Shown: positions 1 to 8,482 of the stretch, one piece after another
How positions within the stretch are numbered: position 1 is the first letter of the stretch
How the letters are laid out: each line of letters begins with the position of its first letter
Program-made: the position numbers and the translations under genes
Notes under the pieces: model-generated
What the model saw: only the letters and a program-made list of their open reading frames with translations
What the model was told of the DNA's origin: nothing
The model's database searches: none
Assembly (NCBI GenBank): GCA_036338025.1
Contig: JAYZDB010000146.1
Span: forward strand, 1 to 36,416
Reading direction: 5' to 3'
Length of the DNA: 36,416 nt
Source: JAYZDB01 sp036338025
GTDB lineage: Bacteria; Planctomycetota; UBA1135; UBA2386

Positions 1-1652
1 CGTTGCGCGTTGTTCAGCGGACGCCACCCATGGATCTTGAGGGGACTACCGTAGGTTACGGATCCGCCGTACTCGGGATCGTCGAGACCCTCCAACACCT
101 CCTGGAACTTCAGCACCGACAAGTTGAAGTAGTAGTCATCCATATCCCCAACAGCGATATGGATCTTGCCACGCAGGCTGGCGCCGATCTTGGTCCAGTT
201 GCGGGTCAGGAAGACACCCAGGTCATAGCCTGCATCGCGCCAGTGCGCCGCCACCTCCGGATCAATCGCCCCGGTCGCCTTGTCCCACAAGGGACGCGGA
301 TAGCCATCGTCACCGGCCGGCCCGAACGCCGCCTCCCAGGCTTCGAGATAATCACAGGAACGTCCCCGGCTGCCGAGCACCCGCGCGAGCGTGCTGAGCT
401 GCCGAATGGTCTGCAGGGGCTGACCCTCCCCGGTCCGAACCGCGATGCGCTCCGGCCGCAGTCCCCCGTAGCCGGGCACGCGGAAGGCATTGGTATCCGC
501 GTAGATATCGATCCCGAACAAGCGGCGGAAGTCGATCGAATCGGGGTAGTAGCTCCAGACCCCACCAAAGTCCTCCGGCCGGTGGATCTGCAGGGCCAGC
601 GATTCGTAGCCACCGGTCGAGCCGCCGGTCAGGCCGCGAGCAAATCCCTGCGGCACCAGCCGGAAGTGCTTTTCGAGGTACGGGATCAGTTCGTCGACCA
701 GGGCGTCCTGGTACGGACCGTTGTTCTTCGAGTTGACCGCGTAGGAGTCGTCGAAGAACGGCGTCGGATGCTGAAACGTGACCGCGACTACCCGCGGAAA
801 GCCATCGCTGTTCCACGCGCGGTAGAAGTCATGGCCGTTCTCGATACCACGAGCCTTGCGCCGAGCCACCGCGGCGGCGGACTCCTGCATCGGCTGAGTC
901 GTGAACCCGCACGGCGGCTGCAGGGAGAAGTGCCCCTGGAAGTAGATCGCGGGGTACTTCGCGTCGGGGTGGCTGTCGTAGCCACGCGGCAACAACAAGG
1001 TCGCGCCGAGATGCACCGGACGGCCCCAGAACGCGCTGAGCTTCGCGCTCTGGATCTTGACGCGCTTGACCCAGGTTGTGTCGACTGGCACCGTAACCGG
1101 CCCGATCACCTCGCTCAGGGCAAGACGGATCGAATACCCCTGCCGCGGGTCGAGGCGCACCTTGGTCACCTTGCTCATCAGGTTGCCCGGCTTCCAACCG
1201 AAGTGCTGGCCATCCCAATGATCCATCGGCGCCCACAGCCTGTGTCCGTCCGACCTCTGGAAGTGGGTATAGACGTTGTAGATCGCCTGCACAAAGTAGT
1301 CACCGGCTGGCAAACCACGCAGGCTGGCCACCGGATACCCGAGCGTCTGATCATCAAACGTCGCGCACACCTCGCCGGGGCGCGCATCGTGCACATCGAT
1401 GCCGAAAAATGGCACCCCGCGATCCTTCGCCACCGGTTGGTGGCCAAGGCTGCGTTGCAAGCGGGCCGCGTTCGCCGGGTCCTTGCCGACAACGAGGTAG
1501 ACACGCCCAGTGGTCTGCGCCGACGCGAAGGACGCCGGAAGCACGACCTCGATCCGACACTGCCCCGAGGGAACTCGGTCCAACGAGGAACAGGCCGGTG
1601 AGAAGAGCGCCGCAGCGATCGAGCAGAACAGATAGGCCGACGGTTTGCGCAT
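1..1652 (-). CDS. Esterase-like alpha/beta hydrolase lipoprotein, 3' end cut by window
   Basis: Reading the minus strand from the ATG at 1650-1652 gives 550 open codons that run off the window at base 1, so the C-terminus is missing. The N-terminus is a hydrophobic leader ending in a weak lipobox (LFSPAC, Cys21), suggesting an exported lipoprotein. After a beta-rich N-terminal part (about residues 30-210), a hydrolase domain follows. It has a nucleophile elbow GGSTGG at Ser345, and a downstream VGDMDDYY and KIHGW that could supply Asp and His. This is the style of the enterochelin-esterase/S-formylglutathione-hydrolase (esterase D) group with an added N-terminal domain. The substrate is unknown. 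It is divergent from the gene at 1820. Confidence 0.8.
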   Translation of the reverse strand, partial: MRKPSAYLFCSIAAALFSPACSSLDRVPSGQCRIEVVLPASFASAQTTGRVYLVVGKDPANAARLQRSLGHQPVAKDRGVPFFGIDVHDARPGEVCATFDDQTLGYPVASLRGLPAGDYFVQAIYNVYTHFQRSDGHRLWAPMDHWDGQHFGWKPGNLMSKVTKVRLDPRQGYSIRLALSEVIGPVTVPVDTTWVKRVKIQSAKLSAFWGRPVHLGATLLLPRGYDSHPDAKYPAIYFQGHFSLQPPCGFTTQPMQESAAAVARRKARGIENGHDFYRAWNSDGFPRVVAVTFQHPTPFFDDSYAVNSKNNGPYQDALVDELIPYLEKHFRLVPQGFARGLTGGSTGGYESLALQIHRPEDFGGVWSYYPDSIDFRRLFGIDIYADTNAFRVPGYGGLRPERIAVRTGEGQPLQTIRQLSTLARVLGSRGRSCDYLEAWEAAFGPAGDDGYPRPLWDKATGAIDPEVAAHWRDAGYDLGVFLTRNWTKIGASLRGKIHIAVGDMDDYYFNLSVLKFQEVLEGLDDPEYGGSVTYGSPLKIHGWRPLNNAQ

Positions 1653-1819
1653 GGGGTCCTCTGGATGTTACCGGAGCGGTCGGGCGGTAAACAACGATTG
1701 AAGACGGTCCCTGGGTTTGCGCCACCGGAACCTGCAAGCGGACCGAGTCCAAGAGACTCTCGATCCGATTGGGCTGCCGAGCGTTCCTATGATGGAAACT
1801 CGGGGTTACCCTGTCGTAG

Positions 1820-2233
1820 ATGGACGAAACTGCGCCACAGAAGACCTTGGTCAACATCCTCGGTCGAGCCATCCCGTGCATCTTCGGGCTCATCGGGCTG
1901 ACGGTCTGCATCTTCCTCTGGGCCGCGCCGTTTGGGGAATGGAACTCTCCGCCGCTGTTTTTCCGCGTCTTTGGCACCTTCATCGGGGCCATCTTCATGC
2001 TGTTCGGATTTGGCACAGCCATCGCTGGACCCAGCCTCCTCGCAGGCGTCAGGTCCCTGGCCACGCACCACCGATCCAGAGCGCGGCGCAGCATCCGCAC
2101 AAACTCGCAGGACAGCTACGACTGCCCCAACTGCGGATCCGGCTTGCAGTCCGACGCCGACGTCTCACCCCGCGGAGACGTGAAGTGCGCCTTCTGCGAT
2201 CGCTGGTTCAACATCCACCAGCCGGGAGCTTGA
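1820..2233 (+). CDS. Small membrane protein with C-terminal zinc ribbon
   Basis: This 137-residue protein has two predicted membrane helices (about residues 16-35 and 47-70), a basic linker (RSRARRSIR, about 86-94) and a C-terminal CPNC...CAFC zinc ribbon (Cys102, 105, 123, 126). The ribbon should lie in the cytoplasm if the basic linker follows the positive-inside rule. No family is recognised. A TATGAT hexamer at 1788-1793 could be a -10 element but has no convincing -35 at normal spacing, and no clear ribosome-binding site precedes the ATG. Codon use and the intact four-cysteine motif argue that it is real. The function is unknown. Confidence 0.7.
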   Translation: MDETAPQKTLVNILGRAIPCIFGLIGLTVCIFLWAAPFGEWNSPPLFFRVFGTFIGAIFMLFGFGTAIAGPSLLAGVRSLATHHRSRARRSIRTNSQDSYDCPNCGSGLQSDADVSPRGDVKCAFCDRWFNIHQPGA

Positions 2234-2344
2234 GTCCTACCCACGCCTCAGGGGCGGTTCCTGTCGATGCCAAACGGCGTTCACCGCAATCGAGATAGAG
2301 TCAGCTTCCGTCTCGGTCCATGGAGAGAGGAGACGTAGACTGTC

Positions 2345-3550
2345 GTGGTGAACATGCCACGACGGGAATTCTTGCAGTTGGGTCTGCGCAGCGCCGCCCT
2401 CGCACCGCTCGCCCTGTCCGCATCCTGCATCGGTCCAGGTCGGGCAGTGCCAGGCATCGGATCGATTTCACAGCAGGTCTTGTGGAACGGCCGGCAGGGC
2501 AAATCGACCTGGTTCCACCCACGCCCCTGCCTGGTGCCGGATGGGGTACTCATGACCATGCAGTGGATCTCGGGCTCCGACTTCTACGGGCAGGTGCACT
2601 GGACGCGTAGCGAGGATCTCGGACATGCCTGGTCAGACCCGCAACCGATCGGTGGAATGGGCTGGCGGGACGTCGGCGGTGATTACAGCGAAGGCACTTG
2701 CGACGTAGTCCCGGACTACCACCACGACAGCGGGACCGTCTTGGCACTGGGGCACAACGTCTACTACCACAAGGGGCGACTGGCCCGCCCACAACGGCAG
2801 CGCTATCCGGTCTACGTAACCGGTGACGGACACGGCGCCTGGTCACCGCGACGGATACTCCGCTGGCAGCACCCCGAAGCGCGACGGATCTTCACCTGCG
2901 GGTGTGCTCAGCGCCTGATCCGTGGCGATGGCTCCGTCCTCTTGCCGATCTCTTTTGGCAGCGACGCGCGTCTCGACCGGGCGGTGACCTCGGTGCTGTG
3001 TTCATTCGACGGTGAAGAACTGCGAGTTCGCGAGGTCGGCAACACGCTCAGACTGGCAGTGCGCCGGGGACTATTGGAACCAAGCCTCGTACACTTCGGT
3101 GATCGCTACCGGATGACGATCCGTGCCGAGGACGGCCGCGGCTACCACGCGACGTCGTCGGACGGCCTCCAATGGTCAGAGATCCAGGCGTGGCGATTCG
3201 ACGACGGCGAACTGCTCACGATGTCGACGACCCAACAACACTGGCTGAGACACCAGCGGGGCCTGTTCCTGGTCTACACCCGCCAGGACGCCACCAATGC
3301 CAAGGTGATGCGGTTTAGGGCTCCGCTCTACATCGCACAGGTCGATCCTCACTCGATGAGCATCATCCGGTCCAGCGAACGGGTAGCGATACCGCTCCGC
3401 GGCGATCCAGCCGCGGCGCCAAAAGACGTAGCCAGAATGGGGAACTTCCACACCTTGCGGGTCACCGAGGAAGAGTCCTGGGTCACCGTCGGCGAGGCCC
3501 GACCCACGGCAGGTTGGCGGGGCGACGTCCTGCTGGCCCGGATCCGCTAA
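2345..3550 (+). CDS. Sialidase/BNR-superfamily exported protein with Tat-type leader
   Basis: The 401-residue protein begins with a twin-arginine leader (PRREFLQLG, residues 5-13) and a lipobox-like LSASC ending at Cys28, so Tat export and lipidation are likely. The mature part reads as a beta-propeller of the sialidase superfamily. Asp-box-like turns are visible at SEDLGHAW (89-96) and SSDGLQW (about 271-277), with many Trp/Asp-rich strands. The specific sugar or substrate cannot be read from this. The chosen start is GTG 2345, 12 bases after AGGAG at 2328-2332; an ATG at 2354 is an alternative. It is convergent with the U32-like gene that ends at 3561. Confidence 0.75.
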   Translation: MVNMPRREFLQLGLRSAALAPLALSASCIGPGRAVPGIGSISQQVLWNGRQGKSTWFHPRPCLVPDGVLMTMQWISGSDFYGQVHWTRSEDLGHAWSDPQPIGGMGWRDVGGDYSEGTCDVVPDYHHDSGTVLALGHNVYYHKGRLARPQRQRYPVYVTGDGHGAWSPRRILRWQHPEARRIFTCGCAQRLIRGDGSVLLPISFGSDARLDRAVTSVLCSFDGEELRVREVGNTLRLAVRRGLLEPSLVHFGDRYRMTIRAEDGRGYHATSSDGLQWSEIQAWRFDDGELLTMSTTQQHWLRHQRGLFLVYTRQDATNAKVMRFRAPLYIAQVDPHSMSIIRSSERVAIPLRGDPAAAPKDVARMGNFHTLRVTEEESWVTVGEARPTAGWRGDVLLARIR

Positions 3551-3560
3551 GAGCAGGCGC

Positions 3561-4718
3561 TCAACCACTGCTGGCAATCAACAGCGACGCCGCACAAACC
3601 CGGCGCAGCCACCCCGAGGTCACCACCTGGCCAGCCTCACAGCGAGTCACCGGCTGGCCTTCCAGATCGCGGAACGAAATCCCGGAGACTGGGACGGCAT
3701 CGCCGGTCGGCAGCACCACCTCACCGACCTCCGTGACGTCGAAGTCGCGCAGCACCAGGTAGGCCAGAAACCGATCCCGCTGCCCCGCCATCACCTGAGC
3801 GAGGCAACGCTCGTCGCGCTTCTGGTGCAGAGGAGACTTCAGTCGCTTGAACTGGGCGGTCGTCTTGTTGGCCTTGAAGAACGGTGCAATCGCACGGTTC
3901 GGCCAGAGTTCCGCCAGGTCCTCGGCCCCGGAAGCCATCGCCGCGCACAACTCGACCAGACCTTCTGTCACGGTCTCGTCCGTGCCGAGATGTCGCATGT
4001 CGATCCGCACGCTATGCAATCCTGCGTCCCGCAAGCCATCCAGCCGGTCGAGTTGGAAGAGGTCCCGGTTGTAGAACATCATGGTTCCGTGTGCCGTCTC
4101 GAGCGTCGGGAAGGGTCGCGATCCGGACTCCTCACTTTCGGAGAGCACTTCAATCCAGCCGTCATCCTCTTCTGGCTCGAAGTTCGCGCTCAACAAGGGG
4201 CGCGGGCTGTAGAACAACAAGATGCGACCGGCACCGAGCACTTCGCACGGCACCGGCAGTCGACGACAGAATTCGCCGGTCTCCCCTTCGGTGAGTTCGC
4301 TGGACAGGGTGAGGCGCTCGAGTGCGGGAGCGAAAGCCTCGCACAGGCCGAGCAAGCTCTCGAAGTTGTGGCTGCCAGTCTCCGCAATCAACTGCAAGGG
4401 CAGATCCGGGTGCTGCTGCCGCAGCCACATCGCCGCGCCGAGATCGCGCACCCGCACGGCGTCGAACAGCGTCAAGTTCCACTCGACGAGTTCATCCGTC
4501 ACCAGGTCGAACTCGCGCTGCGGCAACAAGGTGTCCCAGCACAGCACGGCCCGCACGCCGGCACTGCGGGCGGCCTCCGCGAGTTCTGTCACGAGTCGCC
4601 GGTCGAGTCGCCCCTGGCGTGCCAGCAACTCGGGTTCGAGCAGCACCTCCTCCACGCCCGGCGCCGCCGCACATCGTGTGAGATCGTCCAGGCGCTCGGC
4701 AAAACTCACACAGCGCAT
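3561..4718 (-). CDS. U32-family protein lacking the iron-sulfur cysteine cluster (degenerate partner)
   Basis: This 385-residue protein starts at ATG 4718, inside the 3' end of the U32 gene upstream (13-bp overlap), which indicates translational coupling. It keeps U32-type barrel features. FYNRDLFQLDRLDGLRDAG (about 215-233) aligns with SSRDLNAIGQLGEFCRLGI of its neighbour, and a C-terminal beta-rich domain with KANKTTAQFKRLK (about 282-294) follows. Where the neighbour has four Cys, this one has LGAGRILLFYSPRPLLSAN (161-179) with no matching cysteines, so it probably binds no cluster. Paired U32 proteins (UbiU/UbiV, and the yrrN/yrrO-type TrhP pair) work together in tRNA or quinone hydroxylation. 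A partner role in a heterodimer is inferred. An upstream in-frame extension to 4886 was rejected because it is low-complexity and overlaps coding sequence. Confidence 0.75.
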   Translation of the reverse strand: MRCVSFAERLDDLTRCAAAPGVEEVLLEPELLARQGRLDRRLVTELAEAARSAGVRAVLCWDTLLPQREFDLVTDELVEWNLTLFDAVRVRDLGAAMWLRQQHPDLPLQLIAETGSHNFESLLGLCEAFAPALERLTLSSELTEGETGEFCRRLPVPCEVLGAGRILLFYSPRPLLSANFEPEEDDGWIEVLSESEESGSRPFPTLETAHGTMMFYNRDLFQLDRLDGLRDAGLHSVRIDMRHLGTDETVTEGLVELCAAMASGAEDLAELWPNRAIAPFFKANKTTAQFKRLKSPLHQKRDERCLAQVMAGQRDRFLAYLVLRDFDVTEVGEVVLPTGDAVPVSGISFRDLEGQPVTRCEAGQVVTSGWLRRVCAASLLIASSG

Positions 4719-5968
4719 GCTTCCAACTGGCCCCGCAACACCATCAGGACCTCGACTCCATCGGGCAGCTCGGCGCGCGGCACGCGGATGACACTGTCCT
4801 GCCGCGCCTGGGTGATCGGGCTCCCATCGAGCTCTTGCATCCCGCGCACCCGCCACGCCAAGGCCGGCCCCCGACGCGGCAGCCACTCCACCACCTCGTC
4901 CTCCTCGAGCGCTGCCGTCAAGCGAAGGGCGAGATAGGATCCCCGGATGTCGAGGGCTACGCCGAGGTAGTTGTGAGAACCGCGGGTCGGCGCATCGACG
5001 TCATGCTCATAGACCGAGTCGCTGCCCGCAGGCTGCACCAGATTGCCACTGAAGTAGTCGCGATGCGGAACCGCCTCGAGGTCACGCTTGACGCGCGCCA
5101 GCAGCGCCTCGTCACACCCACCAAGCTTGATCGCATCGAGCACCTCGCGGTACGCGCGGGTCACGGTCGCCACGTAGAACGCCGACTTCATCCGGCCCTC
5201 GATCTTGAGGGAGTGGATCCCGAGGCGGCAAAATTCGCCCAACTGCCCGATCGCGTTCAAGTCGCGTGAGGACATGAACTGGCCAGTCTGGCTGCGATCG
5301 GTGCGACCCACCTGGGTCTGCTGGTAATCGAAGCGGCACGAATGGGCGCAGCCCCCGCGGTTGGAGTCTCGACCGGCGGTAAAATTGGAGATCGTGCAGT
5401 TGCCGGAATACGACATGCACATCGCGCCATGCCCGAAGACCTCGACCTCCAGACCGGCTTCGCGGGCGATTCGGCTGGCCTCGGTGAGGCTGAGTTCCCG
5501 CCCCAAGACGATCCGCTCGACACCCTGGGCTTTGTAGAACCGGGCTGCCCCGGAGTTGAGACATGAGGCCTGGGTCGAGAGGTGCACCCGCAAATCACTA
5601 CTCTGCCGCACGATCCGGAGCACGCCGAGGTCAGAAACGATGACGGCATAGACCCCGATCTCCTGCAGGATTCGGCAATAATCCGCCAGCCCGGTCAGAT
5701 CATCATCGTGCAAGACTGCGTTGAGGGTCACGTAGACCTTGACCCCATGATCACGAGCAAAGGCCACGCCTTCGCGGAGCTCGTGATCCGTGAAGTTGTC
5801 GGCGCGGGCCCGCAGGCCGTACTTCTGCCCGCCTACGTAGATCGCATCCGCGCCGTAGCGCGCCGCGATCCGCAAGCGCATCAGGCAACCCGCCGGCGCC
5901 AGAAGCTCCGGGATTCGGCTGCTGACTGGGCAGTCCTCCAGGGATTGCGGTTCGTTTTGTAAGGCCAT
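4706..5968 (-). CDS. Peptidase U32 family iron-sulfur protein (TrhP/RlhA-like)
   Basis: A 420-residue protein of the U32 family, whose studied members use an iron-sulfur cluster in prephenate-dependent tRNA hydroxylation (TrhP), rRNA hydroxylation (RlhA) or O2-independent ubiquinone synthesis (UbiU/V). The N-terminus PELLAPAGCLMRLRIAARYG (20-39) and DAIYVGG (41-47) are family hallmarks. Four cysteines (184, 191, 207, 211) in HGAMCMSYSGNC and RGGCAHSC are the expected cluster ligands, and LKIEGRMKS follows. Length and the extra C-terminal domain fit TrhP better than UbiU. The ATG at 5968 is chosen because the N-terminal extension to 6103 looks noncoding and would overlap the divergent kinase. 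It overlaps the degenerate partner downstream. Confidence 0.85.
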   Translation of the reverse strand: MALQNEPQSLEDCPVSSRIPELLAPAGCLMRLRIAARYGADAIYVGGQKYGLRARADNFTDHELREGVAFARDHGVKVYVTLNAVLHDDDLTGLADYCRILQEIGVYAVIVSDLGVLRIVRQSSDLRVHLSTQASCLNSGAARFYKAQGVERIVLGRELSLTEASRIAREAGLEVEVFGHGAMCMSYSGNCTISNFTAGRDSNRGGCAHSCRFDYQQTQVGRTDRSQTGQFMSSRDLNAIGQLGEFCRLGIHSLKIEGRMKSAFYVATVTRAYREVLDAIKLGGCDEALLARVKRDLEAVPHRDYFSGNLVQPAGSDSVYEHDVDAPTRGSHNYLGVALDIRGSYLALRLTAALEEDEVVEWLPRRGPALAWRVRGMQELDGSPITQARQDSVIRVPRAELPDGVEVLMVLRGQLEACAV

Positions 5969-6022
5969 TTCGGGAGAAATTCGGGCGTCAGGTGCAGGTC
6001 TCGCGACCAGCGTAGCCCCCTG

Positions 6023-7159
6023 GTGGGTTCGGTGCGAGCGCCGGCCCCCGATGGCATCACAACCGACAAAGGAGTTCCACCAGCCCTGGTTTCCTGCAAC
6101 CATGGGGACTCCTTTCCTGATCCTATCCTCCGCACTGGTAGCGATCTATTGACCCCATCCCCGTCCGACGCCGCTGACCATTCAGACCCGGAAGATCTCT
6201 CGGATCCGGCGAGCGATCCCCTGGTCGGCACCCGTCTTGATGCCTACCAGATCGAGAGTGTCCTCGGTCGAGGCGGCTACTCCGTCGTCTATCGGGCCAG
6301 GCAGGTGAGCCTCGACCGCGAGGTGGCGCTGAAAGTCCTCACCACTGACAAGGCAGGAGTCATCGAGGAACAGGTCGAGGCCTTTCTCAACGAAGCCCGC
6401 ATCGGCGCCAAGCTCGACCATCCCTGCCTGCTCAACATCTACGATGTGGTCCAGGCGGAGGGCAAATACGGCCTCGCGATGGAACTCGTCGAAGGCGGGG
6501 ACCTCGCACGCCGCATCAAGCGTAGTGGCCCCGTACCCTGGCAGGAAGCCATTCCGATTCTGCAAGACGTGACCCGGGCCCTGCAGTTCGCCCACTCCCA
6601 CGGCTACACCCATCGCGATGTCAAACCGGCCAACGTCCTCCTCACTGGCGAGGGCGGAGCCCGGCTCGCGGACCTCGGTCTCACCGACACTACCTCGCAC
6701 GCAGGTACCGCGGCGTTCATGGCCCCCGAGCAGATCCTGCGGCGCAAGACCGGCAAGCGGACGGATCTCTACGCGCTGGGCTGCACCGCCTTCGCAATGC
6801 TGACCGGCCGCGCACCCTTCACCGGCGGTGGGCAGAGCAAGGCGATGCTGAAGGAACACGTTCACGAGCTACCGCTGCTAATCAACCACTTCGGGGTCGA
6901 CGTACCGTCGGCGCTCGAGAACCTCATCGACACGATGCTGGAAAAGCAGCCGAACGATCGCCCAAACAACGCGAGCGAAGTTCTCGAGGTACTCGATGGC
7001 ATCGATCTCGATGCACCCGCCGAGCCGGTCAAATTACGCAGCCGACGCTCGCGGCACCATCGCAAGCGGGGCACCTCTGCCGGCTCGACGATCTTGGTAC
7101 TCATCCTGATCCTGGCGGTGGTGGTCGGCGCGATGTACATCTGGCGACAGTTCCGCTAA
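6023..7159 (+). CDS. Hanks-type serine/threonine protein kinase with C-terminal membrane anchor
   Basis: Protein kinase domain at about residues 75-325. It shows a glycine loop LGRGGYSVVY (81-90), VALK Lys104, Glu124 in NEAR, HRDVKPANVLL with Asp199, Lys201 and Asn204, DLG 217-219 in place of DFG, and an APE motif. All catalytic residues are present, so it should be active. A basic stretch (about 338-350) precedes one helix (about 355-373) that ends the protein, giving a cytoplasmic kinase on a tail anchor with no PASTA or other sensor domain. The start is unsure. GTG 6023 is the longest; the Asp/Ser-rich residues 45-65 are a plausible native N-terminus, and TTG 6149 is an alternative. It is divergent from the U32 pair, and the DUF1028 gene follows after 41 bp. 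Confidence 0.85.
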   Translation: MGSVRAPAPDGITTDKGVPPALVSCNHGDSFPDPILRTGSDLLTPSPSDAADHSDPEDLSDPASDPLVGTRLDAYQIESVLGRGGYSVVYRARQVSLDREVALKVLTTDKAGVIEEQVEAFLNEARIGAKLDHPCLLNIYDVVQAEGKYGLAMELVEGGDLARRIKRSGPVPWQEAIPILQDVTRALQFAHSHGYTHRDVKPANVLLTGEGGARLADLGLTDTTSHAGTAAFMAPEQILRRKTGKRTDLYALGCTAFAMLTGRAPFTGGGQSKAMLKEHVHELPLLINHFGVDVPSALENLIDTMLEKQPNDRPNNASEVLEVLDGIDLDAPAEPVKLRSRRSRHHRKRGTSAGSTILVLILILAVVVGAMYIWRQFR

Positions 7160-7200
7160 CCCGGATGTATGATGCAAGCAACCCAAGCAAGGACCTCCCC

Positions 7201-7944
7201 ATGCGCACCCTCATCCTCCTGACCAGCCTCACCCTGTTCGGCTGCAAGTCCGTTCAGGTCTCACCGGTAGCACTGCCGACCCATCCGCCGACTTCGACCT
7301 TCTCGATCGTCGGCTTCGATCCCAAGACCAAGGAGCTCGGGATCGCCGTGCAATCGAAGTTCCTCGGCGTCGGCGCGGTTGTCCCCTGGGCCAAGGCAGG
7401 GGTCGGTGCAGTCGCCACGCAGTCCTGGGCAAACACGACGTTTGGACCCAAGGGTCTGGCGCTGATGAAGAAGGGCAAGTCCGCCGACGCGACCCTGAAA
7501 GAACTCCTGGCGGATGACCCAGGCAGTGCGCGCCGACAAGTCGGCATCGTCGACGCCAAGGGCGGGACCGCGACGTTTACCGGCGCGTCCTGCATGGACT
7601 GGGCCGGAGGTGTCCAAGGCAAACACTACTGCGCTCAGGGCAACATCCTGGCCGGCGAAAAAGTCGTCAAGGCAATGGCCGAGACCTTCGAGAAAACCGA
7701 GGGGGAACTCGCAGCCCGTCTGATCGCAGCACTGCAAGCCGGACAGAAAGCCGGCGGTGACAAACGCGGCAAGCAGTCAGCGGCGCTGCTGGTCGTAAAA
7801 GAGAAAGGTGGCTACGCCGGTCACAACGACCGCTATCGCGACATCCGGGTCGACGACCACAAGACGCCGATCGAGGAACTCGCGCGGATCTACCAGCTCC
7901 ACAAGCGGCTCTTCCGAGCCCGCCGGACACGGCAACGGCGCTAG
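7201..7944 (+). CDS. DUF1028 family (predicted Ntn-hydrolase fold) lipoprotein
   Basis: A 247-residue protein starting at ATG 7201, 7 bases after AAGGA (7189-7193). An upstream ATG (7165) is less likely because it would precede the leader. The leader MRTLILLTSLTLFGC has a good lipobox (LFGC, Cys15). The DUF1028 domain follows: STFSIVGFD (32-40), GIAVQSKFLGVGAVVPWAKAG and GAVATQSWAN, which are the conserved blocks of this family. DUF1028 is placed in the N-terminal nucleophile hydrolase superfamily; its substrate is not established. If a Thr near residue 31-33 must be the free N-terminus, the lipoprotein leader would have to be removed by further cleavage (inference). It ends 4 bp from the convergent cytosine deaminase gene. 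Confidence 0.85.
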   Translation: MRTLILLTSLTLFGCKSVQVSPVALPTHPPTSTFSIVGFDPKTKELGIAVQSKFLGVGAVVPWAKAGVGAVATQSWANTTFGPKGLALMKKGKSADATLKELLADDPGSARRQVGIVDAKGGTATFTGASCMDWAGGVQGKHYCAQGNILAGEKVVKAMAETFEKTEGELAARLIAALQAGQKAGGDKRGKQSAALLVVKEKGGYAGHNDRYRDIRVDDHKTPIEELARIYQLHKRLFRARRTRQRR

Positions 7945-7948
7945 CAGG

Positions 7949-8389
7949 CTAGACCCCGATATCCTCGTTCCAGAGGGCTGGCTGTTCCGCGATGAAGGAC
8001 TCCATCAGTTCGCGGCACACAGCGCTGTCGATGACCTCGACTTCCACGCCACGCGAGCGCAGGTAATCCTCGGGACCCTGGAAGGTGTGGTTCTCGCCAA
8101 TGACGATCCGTGGCACCCGGTAGAGCAGTGCCGTCCCGCTGCACATGTCGCAGGGCGACAAGGTCGAGTAGAGCGTCGCCCTTTGGTAGTCCGTCGCCGT
8201 CAGGCGGCCGGCGTTCTCGAAGCAGTCCATCTCCGCATGCAGGATGGGGCTTTGCCGCTGTACACGCCGATTGTGGCCCCGTCCCACGATCTGGCCATCT
8301 AGGACCAACACCGATCCGATCGGGATGCCGCCCTCCGCCAAACCGGCCCGGGCCTCGTCGATCGCCGCCTGCATGAACTCGTCTTCCAT
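7949..8389 (-). CDS. Cytosine deaminase, fungal FCY1-like zinc enzyme
   Basis: This 146-residue protein belongs to the cytidine/deoxycytidylate deaminase superfamily and would convert cytosine to uracil. Zinc ligands and proton shuttle are visible: HAE (His51, Glu53) and PCDMC (Cys80, Cys83). It resembles yeast FCY1 from end to end rather than TadA or guanine deaminase: GGIPIG (20-25), GRGHN (36-40), LSPCDMCSG, RVPRIVIGEN, and a C-terminal tail FIAEQPALWNEDIG. In FCY1 the tail Trp and Asp-Ile-Gly close the active site; here these are Trp140 and Asp143-Gly145. Length also matches FCY1 (158 residues). It is divergent from the nucleobase transporter (93 bp between starts), so deamination is physically linked to uptake and to uracil degradation. 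Confidence 0.88.
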   Translation of the reverse strand: MEDEFMQAAIDEARAGLAEGGIPIGSVLVLDGQIVGRGHNRRVQRQSPILHAEMDCFENAGRLTATDYQRATLYSTLSPCDMCSGTALLYRVPRIVIGENHTFQGPEDYLRSRGVEVEVIDSAVCRELMESFIAEQPALWNEDIGV

Positions 8390-8482
8390 GAGTCTGTGTC
8401 GGATCTAAGCTGTTCTGGCTGGCAACGGCAACGCCTATGCCGGTACCTTTCCGGTATCGCGCTGACACGGTTCCACTCCGAC

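Noticed and set aside
3..1601. Long plus-strand open frame of 532 residues
   Set aside because: It is antisense to the esterase frame, which has a leader, a nucleophile elbow and a continuous fold. The plus-strand product is Arg/Pro-rich with no domain.
1354..2100. Minus-strand frame of 248 residues
   Set aside because: It overlaps the start of the esterase gene and the zinc-ribbon gene in another frame and has no recognisable motif.
3551..3562. Possible GAGC-AGGC-GCTC terminator between sialidase and U32 genes
   Set aside because: Only a 4-bp stem with no T-run, so not distinguishable from chance.
3825..4937. Plus-strand frame of 370 residues
   Set aside because: It is antisense to both U32-family genes, which have clear conserved motifs.
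8430..8457. Repeated CCGGTA elements between deaminase and transporter
   Set aside because: Two short copies with an embedded GGTACC; too short to claim an operator without comparison.
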